Shown one piece after another: positions 1-6,418 of a stretch of DNA of 18,451 nucleotides. Positions within the stretch are counted from its first letter, which is position 1, and every line of letters starts with the position of its first letter. This stretch comes from UBA7683 sp964643895 (GTDB lineage Bacteria > Patescibacteriota > Saccharimonadia > Saccharimonadales > UBA7683), in contig CAZXUE010000018.1 of the NCBI GenBank assembly GCA_964643895.1, positions 1 through 18,451 on the forward strand. Reading direction: 5' to 3'. The notes below the pieces were generated by a model. It did not search any database. It was not told where the DNA came from and worked only from the letters and a program-made list of their open reading frames with translations. The position numbers were made by a program, and so were the translations under genes.

Positions 1-20
1 AATTTCAGAGGTGAAATTAG

Positions 21-56
21 GAGGGTTCGCGTATCACCATTCGCGCGCTCTTTTTT
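21..56 (+). terminator. Probable intrinsic terminator of an upstream gene
   Basis: Bases 21-31 can pair with 42-52 (core CGCG/CGCG, extended by GC, AT and GU pairs with one mismatch) around a 10-nt loop, and the stem runs into TTTTTT at 51-56. It would end a plus-strand transcript entering from the left. The pairing is imperfect, so confidence is modest. It also argues that the bases before 104 are not coding. Confidence 0.5.
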
Positions 57-103
57 ACTCCTTTGAGAGGTGGAATAAACGTAATATATGGGAGGTCATT
101 ATA

Positions 104-328
104 ATGGCTGGAACACGAGATGGCGGCGCAAAAGCTGCTGCAACTAATAAAACTAAATACGGTTCAGACTTTTACGCTATGATTGGCGCAAAAGGCGGCA
201 AGCGCGGTAAAACTGGCGGTTTCGCGAGCGAGAAGAAGGGTGCCGATGGCATGACTGGCAAAGAACGAGCTCGTTTAGCTGGCTCTAAGGGCGGTCGTAT
301 TTCACGTCGTTCTAAGAGCGGTAAGTAG
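104..328 (+). CDS. KGG-repeat (GsiB/YciG-like) small stress protein
   Basis: A 74-residue, very basic, Gly/Lys/Ala-rich protein. It carries the KGG-type motif twice: residues about 8-33 (GGAKAAATN then YGSDFYAMIGAKGGKRG) and near the C-terminus (RARLAGSKGGRISRR). This matches the KGG repeat family of general-stress and desiccation-type hydrophilic proteins; the molecular role of the family is not well defined. The reading frame is open upstream to base 11, but the ATG at 104 is preferred because GGAGG lies at 91-95, about 8 nt upstream, and the earlier part overlaps a probable terminator. The gene stands alone and converges on the peptidase gene, with a perfect hairpin between them. No promoter is clear. 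The family call is fairly secure and the physiological role is not. Confidence 0.85.
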   Translation: MAGTRDGGAKAAATNKTKYGSDFYAMIGAKGGKRGKTGGFASEKKGADGMTGKERARLAGSKGGRISRRSKSGK

Positions 329-356
329 ATCTTAGAGCTTGGTTCTTGGGTCTTAG

Positions 357-385
357 AAAAAGAGTGTTTTTATAACACTCTTTTT
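357..385. terminator. Bidirectional intrinsic terminator
   Basis: Perfect 12-bp inverted repeat, AAAAAGAGTGTT at 357-368 and AACACTCTTTTT at 374-385, with a 5-nt loop. Because the stem starts with A5 and ends with T5, it gives a U-tract on both strands. It sits between the convergent KGG gene and the peptidase gene, as expected for a shared terminator. Confidence 0.88.
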
Positions 386-390
386 CGTTA

Positions 391-888
391 TTAAACTAAT
401 TGATTGACGAGTTTGAGACGGTAGGAGCGAGTGCGTTGATCGGCTGGAACTTTCCAGGTTTGGAGGCAATTGAAGCAACGGTAGTGATTGGATTCAGTTT
501 CAACGGAGATGGTGGTACATCTCGGGCAGGTACTTCTAAGGTGAAGCCAATCGCGATAACTATCGAGGCAGCGTTCAATCTGTTCGTCTTTGATCTCTAG
601 ATTATAGAATTCACTAAGTTCTTTGGCCTTTTGCCACGCCTCAGTCTCCATTTTAAGGAGCTGCACGCCGCTGCCGTAGTTGGTGTGCTCTAGTACGGCG
701 TGTCCAATTTCGTGAAGAAGTTGAAGTATCCCTTCAGGCGTATCCAGCTTATTCGGATCATAGTAAATACAATTATTTTTTGGCGACCAGTGAAAAACCT
801 CGTGCTGATCAAAAGTAAACTGGTTAAACTTCTTCCGGATGTCCGTAATTTTAGGCAAGGTGATCTTTAGCATAGTGGTAGCATCCAT
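391..888 (-). CDS. M78/ImmA-IrrE-like zinc metallopeptidase with C-terminal zinc ribbon
   Basis: A 165-residue protein. HEIGH at residues 59-63 is the HExxH zinc-protease motif, and the following METEAW (80-85) supplies an acidic residue in the place of the third ligand of ImmA/IrrE-type (M78) peptidases. The C-terminal part holds two CxxC pairs, C121/C124 (CPRC) and C138/C141 (CFNC), a zinc-ribbon-like module. No signal peptide or membrane segment is seen, so it is probably cytoplasmic. Family members often cleave repressor-like regulators, but no such partner is adjacent. The gene overlaps the end of the ROK gene by 38 nt with the ATG at 888, or 23 nt with the ATG at 873 (Met6). Neither start has a good Shine-Dalgarno, so translation is probably coupled to the ROK gene. 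The fold call is good; the substrate is unknown. Confidence 0.8.
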   Translation of the reverse strand: MDATTMLKITLPKITDIRKKFNQFTFDQHEVFHWSPKNNCIYYDPNKLDTPEGILQLLHEIGHAVLEHTNYGSGVQLLKMETEAWQKAKELSEFYNLEIKDEQIERCLDSYRDWLHLRSTCPRCTTISVETESNHYRCFNCLQTWKVPADQRTRSYRLKLVNQLV

Positions 889-1666
889 AAATTACTGATT
901 GACCGCGATAGTGAGTGGTGAGCAAGCTTGAGGGTCTTCGTACATTCGAGTGCAAGCTTGTTTCTAGCAGTGGTGGTAGGTAATGCTGAAATCTACTGAG
1001 ATGTTGACCAAGGCCGCCGCCGAAGATGATTACCTCGGCCTGAAAAGCCGCGCAGATAACTCCTAAGCCTTTGTTGAGTAACGCTGCGTATTCCTCCCAG
1101 ATCGCAGGATCTTTGATATCAACAGCCTTGGCGCCATACTTTTTAGTAAAAGCCCGACCAGAGGCGAAATCTTCCCACGCGAGGAGTCTGCCATTATGCT
1201 CCAGTGGCATTTTCCCAATCTCCATGTCCCTTAGGGGTGATACTAGCTTGCCGTTGGACATAAAGGCGCCACCGATGCCGGTGCTAAGGGTTAGATAGAA
1301 TACTTGTTTGTAGGTTTGCAGCACATAGCGGGCTTCGGCGATACCGGCTAATTTACTGTCGTTTTCTATGTAGAGGTTTTTATTGCTGAGGGCTTGATAA
1401 AGATCGCGTTTAATAGCGCTTGGTTGCCATGCCAAATTACCAAAGCTGAGCGCAGTACCCGCAGAGCGATTAAGCAAGCCTGGGATGGCAGCGCAGATCG
1501 CCTTGGCTTTACTGGTTTCCAGTTGACGAGCGTGATGTTCGAGATCATTCAAAAATTCTTGATAGTTTTGACTGGTTTCAAAGCGGACCTCTTTTAAGAG
1601 CTTGCCGTTTTCAGCAAAGACGGCTAGTAGCGTTTTTGTTCCTCCAATATCAACCCCAACGATCAT
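851..1666 (-). CDS. ROK-family sugar kinase-like protein, zinc motif lost
   Basis: A 271-residue protein with an actin-like ATPase fold of the ROK family (glucokinase/NagC-type, without a DNA-binding domain). Visible motifs are DIGGTK at residues 6-11 (phosphate-binding loop), ENDSK at 101-105 with the likely catalytic Asp103, and STGIGG at 128-133. The usual ROK zinc region (EIGHM followed by a CxCGxxGCxE cluster) is degenerate: it reads EIGKM, with Lys152 replacing the His and no Cys cluster. The ATG at 1675 lies inside an extended -10 box (TGC-TATAAT, 1682-1674), so the ATG at 1666 is chosen; it falls where transcription should begin, predicting a leaderless mRNA. It is the first gene of a two-gene unit with the peptidase. 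A sugar or amino-sugar kinase is likely but the substrate cannot be read, and loss of the zinc site makes activity uncertain. Confidence 0.82.
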   Translation of the reverse strand: MIVGVDIGGTKTLLAVFAENGKLLKEVRFETSQNYQEFLNDLEHHARQLETSKAKAICAAIPGLLNRSAGTALSFGNLAWQPSAIKRDLYQALSNKNLYIENDSKLAGIAEARYVLQTYKQVFYLTLSTGIGGAFMSNGKLVSPLRDMEIGKMPLEHNGRLLAWEDFASGRAFTKKYGAKAVDIKDPAIWEEYAALLNKGLGVICAAFQAEVIIFGGGLGQHLSRFQHYLPPLLETSLHSNVRRPSSLLTTHYRGQSVIYGCYHYAKDHLA

Positions 1667-1673
1667 AATCCTC

Positions 1674-1682
1674 ATTATAGCA
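1674..1682 (-). promoter_or_regulatory. Extended -10 promoter of the ROK gene
   Basis: On the minus strand TGC-TATAAT occupies 1682-1674, a perfect -10 hexamer with the TGN extension. No good -35 is visible. Seven bases separate it from the ATG at 1666, so the predicted transcription start is at or next to the A of the start codon. Confidence 0.65.
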
Positions 1683-1730
1683 TCTCGATTATTGCAGATT
1701 GGCTTTTAAGTTATTCTAAAATGCTTAACT

Positions 1731-1759
1731 TTGCACTTGTTATGAAAAACGATTATTCT
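1731..1759 (+). promoter_or_regulatory. Sigma-70-type promoter of the LPSAG protein gene
   Basis: TTGCAC at 1731-1736 and TATTCT at 1754-1759 are spaced 17 bp apart, each matching 4 of 6 consensus bases. The predicted start near 1766 leaves a short leader that still contains the AGGAG at 1771-1775. Confidence 0.45.
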
Positions 1760-1783
1760 AGAGCTACAAGAGGAGATAAGTGT

Positions 1784-2218
1784 ATGGAAGGCAGGCGGAG
1801 CATTTTTTCACATATAAGCGGTATTGTCCGGTTAGTTATTTTCATTATCTTAGTGGTGCTATTGGTGTTTTTCGTTGTCAGGCTTGTGCGTAATCGGCAG
1901 GCAAGTAATCGAGCTCAGCAAACAGTACGGACTGCTGAAAAATCACAAGATCAGAATACGGGTGCTGAAACTAAAAAGGAGAACAGCAGTTCTAGCCGTA
2001 GTTCCGGGTCCTCAGACGAAGGTTCAGCCGAAAATAGTACCCAGCAGATTCCCTCAGGAATTGCAGATAGCGAATTAGGAGAGCCTGGTGCAACTGCTGC
2101 GCTTCCGAGCGCCGGTACTGATGCTGGAGTGGCATTGAGCGCACTTACGCTGAGCCTTCTTGTTTATGCGTCTACTCGCTTATATGAAAGCAAGCAAGTA
2201 CTTCGTAAATGTGATTAA
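1784..2218 (+). CDS. Small Ser-rich membrane protein with LPSAG sorting-like C-terminus
   Basis: I do not recognise a named family. The 144-residue protein has a basic N-terminus, a strong hydrophobic helix at residues about 14-35, and a low-complexity Ser/Gln/Glu/Asn-rich stretch at about 37-100. The C-terminus holds LPSAG (107-111), a hydrophobic segment (about 114-130) and a short polar tail with Lys and Arg. The order motif, hydrophobic helix, charged tail is that of a cell-wall sorting signal, but the canonical Thr of LPxTG is Ala. It could be sortase-anchored or simply a two-helix membrane protein. The start at 1784 is preferred over 1721 because AGGAG lies 8 nt upstream and a promoter lies between the two. 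It is divergent from the ROK gene. A weak 6-bp hairpin over the stop codon (2218-2235) has no U-tract. The gene is probably real; its function is unknown. Confidence 0.72.
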   Translation: MEGRRSIFSHISGIVRLVIFIILVVLLVFFVVRLVRNRQASNRAQQTVRTAEKSQDQNTGAETKKENSSSSRSSGSSDEGSAENSTQQIPSGIADSELGEPGATAALPSAGTDAGVALSALTLSLLVYASTRLYESKQVLRKCD

Positions 2219-2259
2219 TGTTGCTTTTTCAACATCAGATAACGCAATTTATTGAAACT

Positions 2260-2289
2260 TTGACTTCTTAGCATCAGATACGGTACAAT
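2260..2289 (+). promoter_or_regulatory. Sigma-70-type promoter of the S1-infB-PPC operon
   Basis: TTGACT at 2260-2265 (5 of 6 to the -35 consensus) and TACAAT at 2284-2289 (5 of 6 to the -10 consensus) are spaced 18 bp. The start of transcription would be near 2296, giving a leader of about 70 nt before the ATG at 2368. This is the best -35/-10 pair in the window. The 9-mer CATCAGATA occurs twice around it (2233-2241 and 2272-2280). Confidence 0.7.
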
Positions 2290-2367
2290 AGTATCAATCT
2301 TATGGCGTGAGTTACTCTGTATTCTCAGGCCTCAAGAAATATATTTCAAGAAGGAGTTTTGTTTTTT

Positions 2368-3423
2368 ATGGCAAAACAAAGTGTAACAATGGATGACCTC
2401 TTAAACGAGGTTCAGCAAAAACAACTCGCTGTTGGCGAGGTAGTAGAGGCAACAATTTTAAGTGTTGCAAAGCATGAGGTCTGGTTAGATCTCGGTATTA
2501 ACGGTGTTGGCATGGTGCCGCGTCGTGAGATTGGCTTTGGCCAAAAGTTAGAAGTTGGTCAGCAAGTAGTGGCGAGTGTGGTAGATCCAGAAATTGAAGA
2601 TGGGCAAGCATTACTTTCACTTCGAAGGGCCGCAAAAGACCGTGGCTGGGACGAGGTCAAGGCATTGTTTGAAAAAGGTGAAACGATTGAGATCACTCCT
2701 TACGACGCTAATCGCGGCGGTCTCTTGGTAGAGCTTGAGGGCGTACGTGGCTTCTTACCAGTTTCGCAGCTATCAGCCGAGCATTACCCGCGAGTCGGTA
2801 GCTCTGATAAAGATGAAATTCTACAGCGCTTAAACAGCCTGACAAACCAGGTGTTAAAAGTACGAATTTTAGATGCTGATCGCAAGACTAACAAATTAAT
2901 TTTCTCCGAGAAAGAAGCAGTTCGCGAGGACATGCAGGCTCGTTTTGAGAAGTTGAGTGTTGGAGATGCGGTGAACGGTGTTGTGACTGGCGTGGTAGAT
3001 TTCGGTGCCTTTGTAAATGTTGATGGTATTGAGGGCCTCATTCACATCTCTGAGATCTCTTGGGAGCGCGTTGAAAGCCCAGCTGATTATGTAAAGGTTG
3101 GCGATAAGGTTGAGGCTAAAATTATCGCTATTGATAAAGATCGACTCTCACTTAGTATTAAGCAAACACAAGACGACCCATGGGCCAAAGAAGCCGAAAG
3201 CTTTAAAAAGGGTGATGCGGTTGAGGGCACCGTAACTCGTATTACGCCATTCGGCGCATTTATTCAGCTGAGTCCTGCTGTTGAAGCATTGGTGCATGTT
3301 TCGGAGCTTGGAGAAGGTCAAGGCGCTGACCCAGAGAAGCTCTTTAAACTAAATGAGAAGAAAACATTCAAGATTTTGGATGTAGACCGCGATAATCGTA
3401 AAATTTCACTCAGTTTACAGTAA
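2368..3423 (+). CDS. rpsA: 30S ribosomal protein S1-like, four S1 domains
   Basis: A 351-residue protein with four consecutive S1/OB-fold RNA-binding domains. Domain 1 is at residues about 22-90, domain 2 (divergent) at about 101-185, domain 3 at about 197-268 (VTGVVDFGAFVNVDG then IEGLIHISEIS) and domain 4 at about 279-351 (VTRITPFGAF then ALVHVSELG). The last two carry the classic GAFV/I and L(I/V)H(I/V)SE signatures, and the protein ends directly at the end of domain 4. S1 on the 30S subunit binds mRNA and helps initiation; four-domain forms are normal outside proteobacteria, which have six. The ATG at 2368 has AAGGAG at 2351-2356; the upstream in-frame TTG at 2359 is too close to that site. 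infB follows after 35 nt, probably in one operon. A general S1-domain RNA-binding protein is the alternative. Confidence 0.85.
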   Translation: MAKQSVTMDDLLNEVQQKQLAVGEVVEATILSVAKHEVWLDLGINGVGMVPRREIGFGQKLEVGQQVVASVVDPEIEDGQALLSLRRAAKDRGWDEVKALFEKGETIEITPYDANRGGLLVELEGVRGFLPVSQLSAEHYPRVGSSDKDEILQRLNSLTNQVLKVRILDADRKTNKLIFSEKEAVREDMQARFEKLSVGDAVNGVVTGVVDFGAFVNVDGIEGLIHISEISWERVESPADYVKVGDKVEAKIIAIDKDRLSLSIKQTQDDPWAKEAESFKKGDAVEGTVTRITPFGAFIQLSPAVEALVHVSELGEGQGADPEKLFKLNEKKTFKILDVDRDNRKISLSLQ

Positions 3424-3458
3424 TTATGTAAGAAAATTAACCAGAAAGGACGGCTATC

Positions 3459-5240
3459 ATGGACGATCAGGCAGAAAACTCCAAAGTGATACAGATAGAG
3501 AACATGATAACCGTTGGCGATCTGGCGGCTAAAGTTGATATTCCGGTATCAACGTTGATTGGCGAGTTGTTCAAGAACGGTATCATGACTACCGTTAATC
3601 AGCGAATTGACTTCGATACAGCAGAGATTATTGTTGAGGAACTGAAACTTGGAATTACACTTGAGCGCGCAATTGAAGAAGAGGCTGAAGCTGAAAAGCC
3701 AGCTCGTTCGGAGCGGCTTGATGCCAAAACTGCCGGTTTACGTCCGCCTGTGGTTGCGGTCATGGGTCATGTGGATCATGGTAAAACTAGTCTGCTTGAT
3801 GCGGTGTTAGATCTTAAGGTTGCGAGCGGTGAGGCTGGGGGTATTACGCAACATATTTCAGCCTACCAAACGACACATAATGATAGAGTTATCACGCTGC
3901 TGGACACTCCTGGGCATGAAGCTTTTTCAGCACTGCGTCAGCATGGTGCCCGTTTAACCGATGTAGTAATTATCGTAGTGGCGGCTGACGATGGCGTTAA
4001 GCCGCAGACTGTTGAGGCAATTAAGTTTGCGAAAGATGCCCAGGCTAAGATAATCGTGGCATTGAATAAAATAGATAAACCGGAGGCAGATGCAAACCGA
4101 GCCAAGCAAAGCCTTGCTGAAGCAGGATTGATGCCAGAAGATTGGGGCGGTGATACGACGGTAGTTGAAGTCTCTGCCAAGACAAAGCAGGGTATACCTG
4201 AATTGCTTGACCTCGTGCTTTTGATGGCCGACATCGAGGAACTGAAGGCCGATACGGAAGGCAGTGCGGAAGGTATTGTCATTGAGGCTCATCTAGAAAC
4301 AGGCAAAGGGGCACTGGTTTCAACCTTGATTGAACACGGTAAAGTTCATAAAAGTGATTATGTTGTAGCCGGTACTACTTATGGCAAAATTAGAACTCTG
4401 GCCGACTGGTCTGGCAAAGAAATCGCCGAAGCCGGCCCTTCAACCCCGATTAGAATTACAGGCTTCAAAGAACTTCCCCAATTTGGCGATTACATTAGTG
4501 TAACGAAGAATGAGAAAGAGGCCCGAGAACGAGCAGAGAAGGCTAAGAGCCGCAAGGTAAGCGGTAAACTTAATATGACAAGCGGCGATTTACTTGGTTT
4601 GATTAACAAAAATGCTCAAATAAAAGAGGTGCCAGTTATCATCAAAACCGACGTACAAGGGTCGCTGACTTCAATTACCGACAGCTTACGGTTACTCGAA
4701 AATGAGGAACTTAAAATGCATGTCATTGGTTCAGGTGTCGGGGCTATTAGCGAGAGTGATGTACAAATGGCGGCTACCAGCAAGGCCCTGATATACGCCT
4801 TTAATGTGCCAGCACATAACTCAGTGCGTAAATTGGCTGAACGCGACAAGGTTTCAATTCGGGAATTCCAGGTGATTTACGAATTGCTCGACGACGCGAA
4901 AGAGGTGCTTACAGCCTTGTTAACTCCGGAAATTAAAGAAACCGAACTCGGGAAACTTATTATTAGAGGAGTTTTCCGAACAACTAAGGATGAAATTATC
5001 TGTGGTGGCGAAGTTACTAAGGGCAAGGTTGAGCCGGGTAGTCGTGCTCGAGTAGTACGCGACAAAGAAAGCCTGGGTGAAGTTGTAGTAGAGCGAGTGC
5101 AGCGCCAACAGCAGGAGGCAAAAGAAGTTTTTGAAGGTGAAATGTGTGGTCTTTCTCTGAAACTCGAGAAGAAGTTAGTGATCGAAGAAGGTGATCGGCT
5201 CGAGTTCTATAAGCGCGAAGAAATTCAACGAACTCTATGA
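3459..5240 (+). CDS. infB: Translation initiation factor IF-2
   Basis: A 593-residue IF-2, the GTPase that brings fMet-tRNA to the 30S P site and promotes subunit joining. An IF2_N-type domain lies at residues about 15-65, followed by an acidic linker and the G domain from about 97. GTPase motifs: GHVDHGKTS (103-111, G1), DTPGH (149-153, G3, with the catalytic-type His153), NKID (203-206, G4) and SAK (239-241, G5). Domains II, III and the fMet-tRNA-binding C-terminal beta-barrel follow. The N-terminus is short compared with the 700-890 residues usual in model bacteria, as often seen in reduced genomes. GAAAGGA at 3444-3450 is a good ribosome-binding site for the ATG at 3459. The stop overlaps the next gene as ATGA. 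Neither nusA upstream nor rbfA downstream is present here, unlike the common arrangement. Confidence 0.97.
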   Translation: MDDQAENSKVIQIENMITVGDLAAKVDIPVSTLIGELFKNGIMTTVNQRIDFDTAEIIVEELKLGITLERAIEEEAEAEKPARSERLDAKTAGLRPPVVAVMGHVDHGKTSLLDAVLDLKVASGEAGGITQHISAYQTTHNDRVITLLDTPGHEAFSALRQHGARLTDVVIIVVAADDGVKPQTVEAIKFAKDAQAKIIVALNKIDKPEADANRAKQSLAEAGLMPEDWGGDTTVVEVSAKTKQGIPELLDLVLLMADIEELKADTEGSAEGIVIEAHLETGKGALVSTLIEHGKVHKSDYVVAGTTYGKIRTLADWSGKEIAEAGPSTPIRITGFKELPQFGDYISVTKNEKEARERAEKAKSRKVSGKLNMTSGDLLGLINKNAQIKEVPVIIKTDVQGSLTSITDSLRLLENEELKMHVIGSGVGAISESDVQMAATSKALIYAFNVPAHNSVRKLAERDKVSIREFQVIYELLDDAKEVLTALLTPEIKETELGKLIIRGVFRTTKDEIICGGEVTKGKVEPGSRARVVRDKESLGEVVVERVQRQQQEAKEVFEGEMCGLSLKLEKKLVIEEGDRLEFYKREEIQRTL

Positions 5241-5647
5241 GAGTAAACACTCATACTTTTCGCTTGCGTCCTGGCCAAGAATTACGTAGTTCAATTGAGG
5301 CATATTGTCGTGAGGAGTGTCTGCGTTCAGTCTCGATCGTTACCTGTGTGGCTGGAGTAAAAGATCTATCACTTCGTATGGCAGGAGCTACGCCGCAAAA
5401 ACAAGATGTTCGCCAGTTCAAAGGTGATTACGAGGTAGTCTCCTTGGTTGGTACGCTAGCAAATTTTAAGTCTCATCTTCATATCTCTGTTTCCGATAAG
5501 GCAGGTGTTGTTTTTGGTGGACACTTAAAAGAGGCGACAGTTGTTTGGACTGCTGAGATAACAATTCTTGAGGATAGCCAAACGGAATTTTCCCGTCAGT
5601 ATGACCCAGAGACAGGATTTGATGAGCTTGTCGTAAAAACTACGTAA
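5237..5647 (+). CDS. PPC-domain (DUF296) protein
   Basis: A 136-residue protein matching the PPC/DUF296 fold, found in AT-hook proteins of plants and as stand-alone proteins of poorly known function in bacteria. Supporting features are the His pair in SHLHISVSD (residues 79-87; H80 and H82), the GGHL motif (94-97) with H96, and the length typical of single-domain bacterial members. The His cluster is the usual metal-binding site of the family. The start codon overlaps the infB stop by 4 nt (ATGA) and has no Shine-Dalgarno of its own, so it is translationally coupled to infB. This coupling suggests a role linked to translation or nucleic acids, but that is inference. No AT-hook or membrane segment is seen. 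It is followed by the separate promoter of the next gene. Confidence 0.8.
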   Translation: MRVNTHTFRLRPGQELRSSIEAYCREECLRSVSIVTCVAGVKDLSLRMAGATPQKQDVRQFKGDYEVVSLVGTLANFKSHLHISVSDKAGVVFGGHLKEATVVWTAEITILEDSQTEFSRQYDPETGFDELVVKTT

Positions 5648-5649
5648 TC

Positions 5650-5658
5650 TGGTACAAT
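5650..5658 (+). promoter_or_regulatory. Extended -10 promoter of the DUF5663-type gene
   Basis: TGG-TACAAT at 5650-5658 is an extended -10; the nearest -35-like hexamer, TTGTCG at 5628-5633, is 19 bp away and poor. Transcription would start near 5665, just before AAGGA at 5668-5672 and the ATG at 5681. The 7-mer GGTACAA also occurs in the S1 promoter. Confidence 0.5.
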
Positions 5659-5680
5659 AAACGTATAAAGGAATGATTGC

Positions 5681-6325
5681 ATGATACGAATTGACGATAC
5701 ACTTTTGGAAGAGATTGGGTTGATATCGCTGCCTAAAGCGGAACGCGATCAGATGTTGCGTCAGATTTACGAAACACTTGAGATGCGAGTTGGTATGCGT
5801 TTGGCCGAGAGGATGACCGATCAGCAGCTTGATGAGTTTGAACGTTTTATTGATACAAATGATGAGGCCGGTGCTTTAAAGTGGCTTGAAACAAACTTCC
5901 CTGATTATAAACAAGTTGTGGCAGATGAGCTTGAGAAGTTAAAGACAGAGATCAAGAAGGACTCCGCTACTATTCTCCAGACTATGCAAGGGCAAACACA
6001 GATTCCTGAAGGTGCTCCGGTACAACAGACATATCCTCAGCCAGTGCCTACAGCGGCACAGCCACAATTCTCCTCTGCGCCACAAGCCCCGTCGGCTCAC
6101 ACGCCCCAATATCCAGCGGCAAATAATCCGGCTCAACCAGTCGTCGTTCCGTCTACATATAATCAACCGATACAGCACTCTACTCAACCAGTGCAGTCAG
6201 TATCGGGCCAACCAATTGCTCAGCAGCCGTTACAACCCGATCCTTCTGCGCAAACAGCTCAGGTAGATGATCAGACTGACGACATGTCTCCAACTGGCAG
6301 TATTCCGCCGCCACCTGCTTTCTAG
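5681..6325 (+). CDS. DUF5663-type protein with Pro/Gln-rich tail
   Basis: A 214-residue protein. The N-terminal 100 or so residues are helical and acidic (start MIRIDDTLLEEIGL, then EMRVGMRLAERMTDQQ and LKWLETNFPDY) and match my memory of the DUF5663 domain common in Saccharibacteria and other CPR. From about residue 105 the sequence becomes low complexity, rich in Pro, Gln, Ala and Ser, ending PTGSIPPPPAF. No membrane segment or signal peptide is visible. AAGGA lies about 8 nt before the ATG, and there is an extended -10 promoter in the short gap after the PPC gene. The function is unknown; a folded protein-binding head with a disordered tail is all that can be seen. Confidence 0.78.
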   Translation: MIRIDDTLLEEIGLISLPKAERDQMLRQIYETLEMRVGMRLAERMTDQQLDEFERFIDTNDEAGALKWLETNFPDYKQVVADELEKLKTEIKKDSATILQTMQGQTQIPEGAPVQQTYPQPVPTAAQPQFSSAPQAPSAHTPQYPAANNPAQPVVVPSTYNQPIQHSTQPVQSVSGQPIAQQPLQPDPSAQTAQVDDQTDDMSPTGSIPPPPAF

Positions 6326-6338
6326 GATAAAATGGCAA

Positions 6339-6417
6339 CCTTCCTACAAAGGCAGCAATCTAGTACCGTTGGACCCCGTCTTCGCAGGGGCGACGGTTAT
6401 GTGTAAGACTCAGATTG
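6339..6417 (+). ncRNA. Possible structured RNA between convergent genes
   Basis: The 93-nt gap between the DUF5663-type gene and fmt can fold. CCTT 6339-6342 pairs with AAGG 6349-6352. CAATCT 6356-6361 pairs with AGATTG 6412-6417. Inside that, ACCGT 6365-6369 pairs with ACGGT 6393-6397 and continues through G6371-C6391 and CCCC 6374-6377 with GGGG 6387-6390, with a GA bulge. Neither strand has a U-tract directly after the main hairpin, so it is not a textbook terminator. It does not match SRP RNA, tRNA or a riboswitch I know. It may be a terminator-like element or an RNA; the strand is uncertain. Confidence 0.25.
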
Positions 6418-6418
6418 T

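Noticed and set aside
2218..2235. ATGTTG-N6-CAACAT hairpin as a terminator of the LPSAG gene
   Set aside because: Only 6 bp, overlaps the stop codon and has no following U-tract; too weak to list.
2359..2367. TTG at 2359 as the start of the S1-like gene
   Set aside because: It would leave only two bases after AAGGAG; the ATG at 2368 is correctly spaced and starts the usual MAK-type N-terminus.
6326..6418. SRP (4.5S) RNA, tRNA or a known riboswitch in this gap
   Set aside because: The SRP core (GGAAGGAAGCAG type) is absent on both strands, no cloverleaf or T-loop is present, and no riboswitch consensus was recognised.
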